Origin: Microbacterium testaceum
GTDB taxonomy: Bacteria; Actinomycetota; Actinomycetes; Actinomycetales; Microbacteriaceae
Direction: 5' to 3'
NCBI RefSeq assembly: GCF_003075375.1
Contig: NZ_QDFT01000010.1
Location: 1-64,000, forward strand
Length of the DNA stretch: 64,000 nt
Both the position numbers and the translations under genes were made by a program. Under the pieces are notes generated by a model. The model made no database searches. It saw only the letters and a program-made list of their open reading frames with translations, and was not told the DNA's origin. Positions 32,229-40,093 of this stretch are shown here, piece by piece (the first letter of the stretch is position 1; each line of letters starts with the position of its first letter).

Positions 32229-33127
32229 CATGCGCTCCATTCGTAGAAACCACGGCCGGTCTTGCGACCCAGGTGCCCCTCGGCGACGAGCTTCCTCAGC
32301 AGCGCCGGCGGGGCGAAGCGTGCACCGAACGCGCGCTCGAGTTCTTCGGCGATCCCCAGGCGCACGTCGAGACCGACGACGTCGGTCGTGCGCAGGGGGC
32401 CCATCGGATGCCGGTACCCCAGCTCCATGGCGGTGTCGATGTCGTGCGCCGAGGCGACGCCCTCTTCGAGCATGCGGATCGCCTCGAGTCCCAGCGCCAC
32501 CCCGAGACGGCTCGACGCGAAGCCGGGTGCATCGCGCACGACGACCGCGCTCTTGCCGATGGCCTCGACCCAGTCGGTCGCCGCACGTACGACCTCGGGC
32601 GTCGTCGCCGCTCCCGTGACGACCTCGACCAGCGCCGAGGCCGGCACGGGGTTGAAGAAGTGCAGCCCGAGGAACCGCTCGGGGCGGCGGAGCGATGCGG
32701 CGAGCGCGTCGATCGAGATGGACGAGGTGTTGGATGCCACGACCGCCCCCGCGTCGACGGCCGCCTCGATGCGGGTGAGGGCGTCGATCTTCAGGGCGCG
32801 GTCCTCGGGGACCGCCTCGACGATCAATCCCGCCCCCGCGAAGCCCGCGGGGTCGGACCCGACGCTGAGGGTGTCGGCATCCGGCAGGTCCCGCCCCCGC
32901 GCGGCGGAGCGCTCGAGGGCCGTGGCGACGCGATCACGTGCGGCGGCGGCGGCCTGGTCGTCGCGCTCGACGACGTGCACGCGCGCACCGGCGAGCAGGA
33001 AGGCGTGCGCGATCCCGGCGCCCATGCGCCCGCCGCCGAGCACGCCGACGCGAGCGGGCAGAGAGGTGGGGATGCCGGCATCCCCGGTGCGGACGTCCGG
33101 AGTCGGGCGGGTGTCGGGAAGCGTCAC
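32228..33127 (-). CDS. paaH: 3-hydroxyacyl-CoA dehydrogenase (3-hydroxyadipyl-CoA)
   Basis: A 299-aa NAD-dependent dehydrogenase. The Rossmann motif is RVGVLGGGRMGAGIAHAFLL, with the acidic VERDD at the end of the second strand. The catalytic region is SNTSSISIDALAASL with RFLGLHFFNPVP, then the C-terminal domain DAPGFASSRLGVALGLEAIR. It oxidises 3-hydroxyadipyl-CoA late in the paa pathway. The GTG start overlaps the paaF stop (GTGA), and it ends overlapping paaZ. An N-terminal Pro/Asp-rich segment of ~25 residues precedes the fold. Confidence 0.94.
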   Translation of the reverse strand: MTLPDTRPTPDVRTGDAGIPTSLPARVGVLGGGRMGAGIAHAFLLAGARVHVVERDDQAAAAARDRVATALERSAARGRDLPDADTLSVGSDPAGFAGAGLIVEAVPEDRALKIDALTRIEAAVDAGAVVASNTSSISIDALAASLRRPERFLGLHFFNPVPASALVEVVTGAATTPEVVRAATDWVEAIGKSAVVVRDAPGFASSRLGVALGLEAIRMLEEGVASAHDIDTAMELGYRHPMGPLRTTDVVGLDVRLGIAEELERAFGARFAPPALLRKLVAEGHLGRKTGRGFYEWSA

Positions 33128-33888
33128 TTCTTCTTCCTCTCCAGAAAGGCGGTCATGCGGGCGTGCTTGTCGGGGCTGTCGAACAGCTCGGCCTGCAGCT
33201 CGCCGTCGACCGTCGGATGGTCGGAACGGGGGGCGAGCAGGGCGCGCTTGGTCAGGATCGTCGCGCGGGCCGAGTTCGCCGCGATGCGGTCGACGAGCGC
33301 GTGGGCGGCGTCGAGCAGCTCTTCGGGATCGTGCACGCTCGACAGCAGCCCCCACTGGAGGGCTTCGTCGGCGTCGAGGGTGCGGGTGGTGAGCAGCAGC
33401 TCGCTCGCCCGGGCGTGACCGACGATCTCGGGCAACCGCCACGACGCTCCGGCGGCCGCGATGATCCCGAGGCCCGGCTCGGGGTTGCCGAAGCGGGCGC
33501 GCGGGGTGCCGATGCGGATGTCCGCGGCGTAGGCGAGCTCGGCGCCGCCGCCCAGCGCGAATCCGTCGACCGCGGCGATCACGGGCAGGGGCAGGTGCCG
33601 CAGGCGATCGAACACCGAGGCGTTGATCCCTCGGCGGGCGTCGTCGCCCGTGCGCTCGCGCAGCTGGGCGATGTCGGCGCCGGCGGCGAAGATCCCGCCC
33701 GCACCGGTCACGATGAGCGTGCGCGGGTCGGCCTCGAGGTCGGCGCAGAGCGCGTGCAGTTCGTCGACCATCCGCTGGTCGATGGCGTTGCGGCGGTCGG
33801 GGCGGTCGAGCGTCGCGACGACGCGGTCGTCGCTCACCTCGACGCGCAGGCGGGGGGCTTCGGAGAGCCCGGCCTCGACGTCACGCAC
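33124..33888 (-). CDS. paaF: Enoyl-CoA hydratase (2,3-dehydroadipyl-CoA hydratase-like)
   Basis: A 254-aa crotonase-fold enzyme. RPDRRNAIDQRMVDELHALC, the oxyanion segment GIFAAGADIAQL, and VDGFALGGGAELAYAADIRI are typical. NPEPGLGIIAAAGASWRLPE carries the Glu region used for hydration. It overlaps the thiolase stop by 8 bp and paaH by 4 bp. Placed with paaH and paaJ, it fits the beta-oxidation steps after ring opening. The start is a GTG. The distinction from PaaG is from active-site residues and position. Confidence 0.9.
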   Translation of the reverse strand: MRDVEAGLSEAPRLRVEVSDDRVVATLDRPDRRNAIDQRMVDELHALCADLEADPRTLIVTGAGGIFAAGADIAQLRERTGDDARRGINASVFDRLRHLPLPVIAAVDGFALGGGAELAYAADIRIGTPRARFGNPEPGLGIIAAAGASWRLPEIVGHARASELLLTTRTLDADEALQWGLLSSVHDPEELLDAAHALVDRIAANSARATILTKRALLAPRSDHPTVDGELQAELFDSPDKHARMTAFLERKKK

Positions 33889-35071
33889 CGGCGCGCTCCA
33901 CGATCATCGCCGCACCCTGCCCCACGCCGACGCACATCGTGGCCAGCCCGTATCGGGCGTCCTCGCGCTCCATCCGGCCGAGCAGGGTCACGAGCAGCCG
34001 TGAGCCGCTCGAGCCCAGCGGATGCCCGAGCGCGATGGCCCCGCCGTCGGCGTTGACGATGTCGGGGTCCAGGCCCAGGCGCCGCATGCACGCGAGCGAC
34101 TGCGAGGCGAAGGCTTCGTTGAGTTCGACGGCTCCCAGATCGGATGCCGACAGCCCGGCCTTGGCGAGCGCCTTCTCGGTCGCGGGCACGGGACCGAGCC
34201 CCATGATCTCGGGCGCGAGACCGGCCGCGGCGTGCGACACGATCCGCGCGCGCGGGCGCAGGCCGTACCGTTCGACGGCGGCGGCACTGGCGACGACGAT
34301 CGCCGAGGCGCCGTCGTTGAGGGAGCTGGAGTTGCCGGCCGTGACGACCTCGCCGCCCTTCACGACGGGGCGGAGTCCCGCCAACACGTCGAGCGAGGTG
34401 TCGCGGCGCGGCCCCTCGTCGCTGTCGACCGGGCCGCGCGACGTCTCGACGGCGACGATCTCGTCGGCGAAGCGCCCGGCATCCTGTGCCGCGATCGCCC
34501 GCTCGTGACTGCGCAGGGCGAAGGCGTCCGCGTCGGCGCGCGAGACGCCGTCCACGCGGGCGACTTCTTCGGCGGTCTCGGGCATCGTGAAGGTGGCCTT
34601 GTCACGCGCGGCGAGCCGGGGGTTGGTGAAGCGCCAGCCGATGGACGTGTCGAACGCGGCGCCCGGTTTGGCCCACGCGCGCTCGGGCTTGGCCTGCACC
34701 CACGGCGCGCGCGTCATCGATTCGACACCTCCGGCCACCACCACGTCGGCGTCGCCGGCGCGGATCGCCTGCGCGGCGAGCGCGACGGCGCTCATGCCCG
34801 AGGCGCAGAGGCGGTTGACGGTCAGGCCGGGGACGGCATCCGGCAGTCCGGCCAGCAGCACGGCCATCCGGGCGACGTTGCGGTTGTCCTCGCCCGCCTG
34901 ATTGGCCGCACCGAGGATCACCTCGTCGATCGCCTCGGCCGGCACGCCGGCACGCGTCACCGCGTGGCCGACCACGAGAGCGGCGAGGTCATCGGGTCGG
35001 ACGGATGCCAGAGCCCCGCCGTACCGCCCGACCGGGGTGCGCACACCGCCGATGAGAAACGCGTCCGACAT
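33881..35071 (-). CDS. paaJ: Thiolase (3-oxoadipyl-CoA / 3-oxo-5,6-dehydrosuberyl-CoA)
   Basis: A 396-aa thiolase. The nucleophile region VNRLCASGMSAVALAAQAIR carries the acyl-accepting Cys. The C-terminal ELNEAFASQSLACMRRLGLD, NADGGAIALGHPLGSSGSRL and TMCVGVGQGAAMIVER motifs hold the second Cys and His. The ATG has GAGGAAG upstream, chosen over a start 13 codons earlier. It is the first gene of the paaJFHZIK run; a copy of the paa operator is 60 bp upstream. It cleaves both beta-ketoacyl-CoA intermediates in the pathway. Confidence 0.95.
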   Translation of the reverse strand: MSDAFLIGGVRTPVGRYGGALASVRPDDLAALVVGHAVTRAGVPAEAIDEVILGAANQAGEDNRNVARMAVLLAGLPDAVPGLTVNRLCASGMSAVALAAQAIRAGDADVVVAGGVESMTRAPWVQAKPERAWAKPGAAFDTSIGWRFTNPRLAARDKATFTMPETAEEVARVDGVSRADADAFALRSHERAIAAQDAGRFADEIVAVETSRGPVDSDEGPRRDTSLDVLAGLRPVVKGGEVVTAGNSSSLNDGASAIVVASAAAVERYGLRPRARIVSHAAAGLAPEIMGLGPVPATEKALAKAGLSASDLGAVELNEAFASQSLACMRRLGLDPDIVNADGGAIALGHPLGSSGSRLLVTLLGRMEREDARYGLATMCVGVGQGAAMIVERAGA

Positions 35072-35130
35072 CGTCTTCCTCTCCCCCGCCGACTCTGGCG
35101 GGGTCGTCATCCTCAGCTGCGAGGTTTTCC

Positions 35131-35147
35131 GACCGATCGTTCAGTAA
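35131..35147 (-). promoter_or_regulatory. paa operator site 2 (TetR/PaaR-type)
   Basis: The 17-bp sequence gaccgatcgttcagtaa is identical to that at 27365-27381, 60 bp upstream of paaJ, on the same strand relative to the regulated genes. Two exact copies of such a word before the two paa runs are unlikely by chance, so a shared repressor is inferred. Confidence 0.7.
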
Positions 35148-35202
35148 TCATGCCACGGCGGGGGTGGGGCCCGCAACGGCGGGTGGGGCGGCGGGTGCAG
35201 GC

Positions 35203-35340
35203 GGGGTCACTGCGCGTTGCGCGGCGGCGCAGGCGGGGCCGCTCCACGCTGCGCGGCGGGCGCTGGCAGGGTCGCTGCACGTTGATCGCCGGGCGACGGC
35301 GGGGTCGCTCCACGTTGCGCGGGCGCAGACGGCGGCGCGA
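35203..35340. repeat. Four degenerate ~33-bp tandem repeats
   Basis: The word ggggtc/gctccacgttgcgcgg recurs with starts near 35203, 35235, 35269 and 35301 (spacing 32-33 bp). It lies between the paaJ promoter and tRNA-Arg. The gene-free stretch 35072-35452 otherwise holds only the operator. No coding signal is evident, and the function is unknown. Confidence 0.6.
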
Positions 35341-35452
35341 CGCGACTCCACGGCGCGCCGCCGGCACAGGCGGCCTGCGCTTGAGGCGACGAGGAGCAAC
35401 GCTCGCGCATCACCACCGTGTGCGCACCGCGACGACCGCGTCGATCCGACAG

Positions 35453-35525
35453 TGCCCCCGACAGGATTCGAACCTGCGACGCCCGCGTTAGGAGTGCGGC
35501 GCTCTATCCCCTGAGCTACGGAGGC
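35453..35525 (-). tRNA. tRNA-Arg(CCT)
   Basis: The minus strand starts GCCTCCG and ends CGGGGGC-A, a 7-bp acceptor with one U-G pair. The D arm is GCTC-AGGGGATA-GAGC. The anticodon loop CTCCTAA gives anticodon CCT, decoding AGG. The T arm is GCAGG-TTCGAAT-CCTGT. The anticodon stem CCGCA/CGCGG has an A31-C39 mismatch. CCA is not encoded. Confidence 0.93.
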
Positions 35526-35539
35526 GGGATCGTTCCAGC

Positions 35540-36337
35540 CTACTGCGCGGCCGGTGCCCCCGACCGTCCGGCCTCCCCGACGGTGGACGGATGACCCGGT
35601 GCACCCACCGGGGAGGAACGGATGCCGGACCTCAGACCCTCGACGAGCCCGTCGTCCCAGGCGCCCGGGGTGGCCGGCATCGCCTCGCGCACCTCGACGC
35701 CCGCGGGACCCACCGTGGCCGCGCACACGAGGAGCGACTCGAGGACGTGCTCGTCGTGCGCGTCACGCCGCAGCACCGATGACGTCGGGTCGAGTGTGGA
35801 ACGCTCGACCACGCCGAGCCACGGCATCCACCAGTCGGATCCGTCCGCGATACCGGCGGAGCGGAACTCCTCGAGCCACCGCGCGATGCGCGGGGTGCCC
35901 GGGTCGTCGACCGCGTGATGCGCGACCATGTGGATGCCCGGCGCGAGACGGCTGCGACGGGCGGTCAGGCCATCCCACTCGACGAGGTGGGCGCCGTCGG
36001 CATCCACGTCGACGAGGTTGAAGCCGCGGGTCGCGGGATGATTCGGGATGCCGTCGGCCACCGCATCGAGCGGGATGGCGCCTCGGCTGACGACCTCGTC
36101 ATCCCCGCGGCCCGAGAGGTCCTCGCGGTTGAGCAGAACAGCCAATCGAGACGCGTCGGGGTCGACGGCCAGCCACGCACCGCCCGCGCGGTCATCGCGG
36201 ACCCCCAGGATGCCGGGCCGCTCCGGCCACCAGGGTCCTAGCCGACGCCAGGGTCGCTCGCGATCCTCGTCGCGGACGGCGAGCAGATGGACCGGTTGCG
36301 CCGGCGTCGCGGGGACGTGGATGACCACGGTGCACAT
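35540..36337 (-). CDS. NRDE/TANGO2 family protein
   Basis: A 265-aa protein starting MCTVVIHVPATPAQPVHLLA with the conserved N-terminal Cys of Ntn-hydrolase-like NRDE proteins. AVRDEDRERPWRRLGPWWPE and the NRED segment (AVLLNREDLSG) match the family's namesake region. Later SRGAIPLDAV, NLVDVDADGAHLVEWDG and HMVAHHAVDDP fit the rest of the fold. The family is involved in heme trafficking in some organisms, but the bacterial role is unclear. It is divergent from coaBC across a repeat-containing region and adjacent to tRNA-Arg. Confidence 0.85.
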   Translation of the reverse strand: MCTVVIHVPATPAQPVHLLAVRDEDRERPWRRLGPWWPERPGILGVRDDRAGGAWLAVDPDASRLAVLLNREDLSGRGDDEVVSRGAIPLDAVADGIPNHPATRGFNLVDVDADGAHLVEWDGLTARRSRLAPGIHMVAHHAVDDPGTPRIARWLEEFRSAGIADGSDWWMPWLGVVERSTLDPTSSVLRRDAHDEHVLESLLVCAATVGPAGVEVREAMPATPGAWDDGLVEGLRSGIRSSPVGAPGHPSTVGEAGRSGAPAAQ

Positions 36338-36369
36338 TGCGTCCACGCTACCCGCGCGTCGGTGCGGCC

Positions 36370-36503
36370 GGGGCCCCCTGCGCGACGCGCCTGCGCGACC
36401 GGGGCCCCTGCCCGACGCGCCTGCGCGACGAGAACAGGCCCCGCGACGAGAACAGGCCGGATTCCGCCGGATCCGCCTGTTCTCGACACACCCCCCTGTT
36501 CTC
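36370..36503. repeat. Direct and inverted repeats in the divergent promoter region of the NRDE gene and coaBC
   Basis: A ~30-bp direct repeat ending cgacgcgcctgcgcgac occurs twice (36370-36429). gcgacgagaacaggcc occurs at 36425-36440 and 36443-36458. The inverted words gcctgttctcg (36475-36485) and ccctgttctc (36494-36503) follow. The gagaacagg...cctgttctc symmetry allows alternative hairpins or two operator-like dyads. It fills most of the 271-bp gap. Confidence 0.75.
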
Positions 36504-36608
36504 AGGATGCCGACGCAGCCGCCAATCGTCCTCGTCCCGCTCGCGCGCGCCCACGACCCCGCCGGCACCCCGCCCCCACTCCGCGATCCGGCCTGGAAGA
36601 CTGGAGCC

Positions 36609-37820
36609 ATGTTCGTCGTCGTGGGAGTCACCGGGGGCATCGCCGCCTACAAGAGCGTGAGCCTGGTCCGTCTGCTGGTCAAGGCGGGGCACGACGTGCA
36701 CGTCATCCCCACCGTCGATGCCCTGCGCTTCGTCGGCCAGCCCACGTGGGAGGCCCTGAGCCGCAACCCCGTGACCACCTCGGTGCACGACGACGTCGCC
36801 CGGGTGCGGCACGTCGCCCTCGGCCAGGCGGCCGACCTGGTCATCGTGGCACCCGCCACGGCCAACACCCTGGCGTCGATGACGGCGGGACTCGCCTCCG
36901 ACCTGCTCGGGACGACGCTGCTGGCCACCACCGCACCGGTGGTCGTCGCCCCCGCGATGCACACCGAGATGTGGCGCCACCCCGCGACCACCCACAACAT
37001 GCGCGTGCTGCGCGAGCGCGGCATCCACGTGGTCGGTCCCGCCGACGGCGAGCTCACCGGGGGCGACACGGGACCCGGTCGAATGTCGGAACCCGAGCAG
37101 ATCGTCGCCGCCGCCCTCGCCCTCGTCGAGCGTCCGCGCGACCTCGAGGGCCTGTCGGTGGTCATCAGCGCCGGCGGCACGCGCGAGCCCATCGACCCGG
37201 TGCGCTTCCTCGGCAACCGCTCGAGCGGACGACAGGGGGTCGCACTCGCGCGGGCCGCCGCGGACCGCGGGGCGCGGGTGACCCTGGTCGCGGCGCACCT
37301 CGACGCCGACGTCCGCCCCGATCCGCGGGTCGAGGTCGTGGCCGTGAGCACCGCCGACGAACTCGGAACGGCGATGGATGCCATCTCCCCCACCGCCGAC
37401 GTCATCGTGATGGCCGCGGCGGTCGCCGACTACGCCGTGGCGGCGGTGTCCGAGCAGAAGGTGCGCAAACAGGACTCCCCCGGCGGACTGACCCTCGAGC
37501 TGCGCGAGAACCGCGACGTGGTCGCGGGGCTCGTCGCGGCGCGTCGCGAGGGACAGACCATCGTGGCCTTCGCCGCCGAGACGGTCGCCGACGACGCGGA
37601 ACTGCTCGAGCGCGCACGCGCCAAAGCGGCGAGGAAGGGCGTCGACCTACTGGCCGCGAACGCGGTGGGATGGACCCGGGGGTTCGAGACGACCGACAAC
37701 GCCCTCACGATCGTCGGTGCGGGCGGCGAGGTCGTGGCCACGGCATCCGGGACGAAGGACGACACGGCGCACGCGCTGCTCGACGCCGTCATGGCGACCC
37801 GCGGCGCCCGTCGCCACTGA
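36609..37820 (+). CDS. coaBC: Bifunctional phosphopantothenoylcysteine decarboxylase / phosphopantothenate--cysteine ligase
   Basis: A 403-aa coenzyme A biosynthesis enzyme. The N-terminal CoaC flavoprotein domain has VVGVTGGIAAYKSVSLVRLL, the ADLVIVAPATANTLASMTAG motif and PAMHTEMWRHPATTHNMRVL with the PxMNxxMW-like segment (here PAMHTEMW). The CoaB domain begins near residue 180 with VISAGGTREPIDPVRFLGNR-SSG and has AAAVADYAVAAVSEQKVRK and ALTIVGAGG. The length and order are standard. The ATG follows a weak GGAG. Confidence 0.96.
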   Translation: MFVVVGVTGGIAAYKSVSLVRLLVKAGHDVHVIPTVDALRFVGQPTWEALSRNPVTTSVHDDVARVRHVALGQAADLVIVAPATANTLASMTAGLASDLLGTTLLATTAPVVVAPAMHTEMWRHPATTHNMRVLRERGIHVVGPADGELTGGDTGPGRMSEPEQIVAAALALVERPRDLEGLSVVISAGGTREPIDPVRFLGNRSSGRQGVALARAAADRGARVTLVAAHLDADVRPDPRVEVVAVSTADELGTAMDAISPTADVIVMAAAVADYAVAAVSEQKVRKQDSPGGLTLELRENRDVVAGLVAARREGQTIVAFAAETVADDAELLERARAKAARKGVDLLAANAVGWTRGFETTDNALTIVGAGGEVVATASGTKDDTAHALLDAVMATRGARRH

Positions 37821-37906
37821 GGCGGCAGCGCCCCACGGAGGCGCGACGCGACGGGTGTGCGGGGCGCGACGCTCGGCCGGGTCGGCCGCGCCACGCCCCG
37901 CGGGGT

Positions 37907-38572
37907 TCAGGCGTGCCCGAGGGCGTCGACGGCGCGGACGATCTCGTCGGTCTCGGTGCGGGTGGTGTAGTCGACGTGGATGTCGGCGAAGCGGATGCGC
38001 CCCTCGGCGTCGATCACGTACACCGAGGGGAAGGGAATCCGGGCGGTGTCATCGGCATTGCTGTCGGCGACGTCGAAGCCGAGCTCGGTGTGGGCTGCGC
38101 GCGCATCCGCGCTGGGCTCGGTGACGATGCCGAAGCCCTCGGCGAGCGCGTTGGCGGGGTCGGAGAGGACGGCGAAGTCGAGCGCGGCGTCGTCGGTGAT
38201 CTTGGCGGATCCCTCGGGCGTCTGCGGAGAGACGGCGATGAGCTGGGCGCCGCGTTCGCGGAGGGCGGGGATGAGTTCCTGCTGGTAGGTGCGCAGGGTG
38301 ATGTTGCAGTAGGGGCACCATGCGCCGCGGTAGAAGACGACGACGCCGACCGCCCCGCCGAGGGCGGCGGAGAGCGAGGTGGTCTGCCCGTCGGCGGTGA
38401 GCAGCGAGGCATCGGGGGCCTCGTCGCCGACACCGAGTGCCCCCGCGGGGATGCCGTCGGCGCGGAGGTCTTCTTGTTCGCCGGCGAAGACCCCGGCGAG
38501 TCGGTCTCCGATCTGCGCTTCGAATCCCGTGTTGAAGTCGTCGATCTGCTGGGCGATGGACGTCGTGGACAT
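37907..38572 (-). CDS. Peroxiredoxin-like AhpC/TSA family protein
   Basis: A 221-aa thioredoxin-fold protein. An N-terminal helical extension (IAQQIDDFNTGFEAQIGDRL) is followed by the peroxiredoxin domain with VVVFYRGAWCPYCNITLRTY. The redox motif is CPYC, resembling thioredoxin-like Prx (PRX-like2/YkuU-related) rather than the usual T/SxxC only. QLIAVSPQTPEGSAKITDDA and the cis-Pro region IPFPSVYVIDAEG follow. It probably reduces peroxides in the cytoplasm. It is an isolated gene convergent with coaBC. Confidence 0.87.
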   Translation of the reverse strand: MSTTSIAQQIDDFNTGFEAQIGDRLAGVFAGEQEDLRADGIPAGALGVGDEAPDASLLTADGQTTSLSAALGGAVGVVVFYRGAWCPYCNITLRTYQQELIPALRERGAQLIAVSPQTPEGSAKITDDAALDFAVLSDPANALAEGFGIVTEPSADARAAHTELGFDVADSNADDTARIPFPSVYVIDAEGRIRFADIHVDYTTRTETDEIVRAVDALGHA

Positions 38573-38734
38573 GCTCTTACTCCCGGTTGACGCGGCGTCG
38601 GGCGCCGGTTCCAGGAGCGTATGAGCGCTCAGAGGGTCGGGCTCCGCGCGCGTCACGTGACGAGACACGGCGTCACACATCGACACATCGTTGCGGGCGA
38701 GAGGCCATCGTCCGACGGCCCCTCGCCCGAGTGG

Positions 38735-40030
38735 TCAGTACGTGTTCGAGATGGCGAGCGCTTCGAACAGCGGGATGAGTTGGACGATCAGGACGGTCAG
38801 GAAACCGATCAGCGCGACGAGTGCGACGACGTTGACGGCGATCGCCGCCCACATGGGTGCGAGACCGGCGCGGGTACGACGGCGGGCGACCACCGCCCGA
38901 CCGATGATGTACACCAGGGCGCTCGACATGACGATGACGAGGAAGCTCCAGGCCCAGTGGAACGGCCGTTCGACGCCGCGGGCTCGCAGCTGCCGCCAGT
39001 CCAAGAAGGCGAACAGCACGGTCACCGCGTAGAAGGCGATGCTCAGCACCGAGGTGACCGCGTTGACCAGGATCGCATCGGGCGTGGGACCCAGACCGTA
39101 GATCTCGGCGTACACCGATTCCTGCAGGTAGGTCGACCAATCGAAGAGGAACAGTCCGATGACACCCAGCAGCGGAAGGAACACCAGCAGCCAGATCCAC
39201 ACGGTGTTCGTGGAGATGTCCGTTCGCGGGGCTGCGTGGGGCGCGAAGGCACCGGCACCGGCGGCTCCGGCGGCGGGGTAGACGGGAGCACCGGGGTGCG
39301 CCGACGCAGCCGGGTAAGCGGGAGCACCGGGGTAGGCGGAAGCACCGGCGTCGGCGGGCGCGCCCGGGTAGACGGGAGCACCGGGGTGCGCCGACGCAGC
39401 CGGGTAGGCGGGAGCACCGGCGTCGGCGGAAGCATGGGCGTAGGCCGGAGCACCGGGGTACGCCGGAGCGCCCGGGGAGTCGGGATACGCGGGAGCCTCA
39501 GCCGCTGCGGGAGCACCCGAGGGCACCGGGGCGTCGTGCGATGCTCCCACACTTGCGGCGACGGCTGGATCAGCCTGAGCGGGCGCGGTCGGGTCGGCGG
39601 GGGTGGGCTCGGGGGCGGCGTCATGGACCGGAGCCGGATCGTGGGCGGGTGCCGGTTGCACTGCCGCGACCGGCTCGTCGATCGATGCCGCGTCCGCGGT
39701 CGGAACCTCGTCGGGCGCTGCACCCGCCGGCTCAACACCCGCAGGCTCGACACCCGCCGGCTCGACACTCGCAGGCTCGACACCCGCAGGTTCGACAGCC
39801 GTCGGCTCGACACTCGTCGACTCCGCCGAACCCCCGGCATCCCGTCCCTCGTCCTGCTGCTCGCGGACGTCGCGCGTCGGCTCGTCGGCCGCGGGCACGG
39901 CGGGCGCCACGACGCTGCCGTCGTGCGCGCGCACTTCGTCGGTCCACGAGGTGCCGTTCCAGCGGCGCAGTCCGCCGCCCCCGGCGGGGTCGGGGTACCA
40001 GCCGTCGGGCGGAGTGGGTGAATCGGTCAT
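38735..40030 (-). CDS. DUF2510 membrane protein with repetitive Ala/Pro-rich region
   Basis: A 431-aa protein. The N-terminal DUF2510 motif is PPDGWYPDPAGGGGLRRWNG followed by TSWTDEV. Residues ~70-110 carry tandem VEPAGVEP-type repeats. Residues ~165-250 carry GAPAYP/AHPGAPVYP repeats. Four TM helices follow (VWIWLLVFLPLLGVIGLFLF, AVTSVLSIAFYAVTVLFAFL, WSFLVIVMSSALVYIIGRAV, AAIAVNVVALVALIGFLTVL). This architecture is common in Actinobacteria and of unknown function. The repetitive DNA is likely to vary in copy number among strains. Confidence 0.8.
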   Translation of the reverse strand: MTDSPTPPDGWYPDPAGGGGLRRWNGTSWTDEVRAHDGSVVAPAVPAADEPTRDVREQQDEGRDAGGSAESTSVEPTAVEPAGVEPASVEPAGVEPAGVEPAGAAPDEVPTADAASIDEPVAAVQPAPAHDPAPVHDAAPEPTPADPTAPAQADPAVAASVGASHDAPVPSGAPAAAEAPAYPDSPGAPAYPGAPAYAHASADAGAPAYPAASAHPGAPVYPGAPADAGASAYPGAPAYPAASAHPGAPVYPAAGAAGAGAFAPHAAPRTDISTNTVWIWLLVFLPLLGVIGLFLFDWSTYLQESVYAEIYGLGPTPDAILVNAVTSVLSIAFYAVTVLFAFLDWRQLRARGVERPFHWAWSFLVIVMSSALVYIIGRAVVARRRTRAGLAPMWAAIAVNVVALVALIGFLTVLIVQLIPLFEALAISNTY

Positions 40031-40093
40031 GTCGTTTCCCTGTCTGATGCGGAACCGGGCGAGATGGCCCGAGTCTAGTGAGCACGAGCGACG

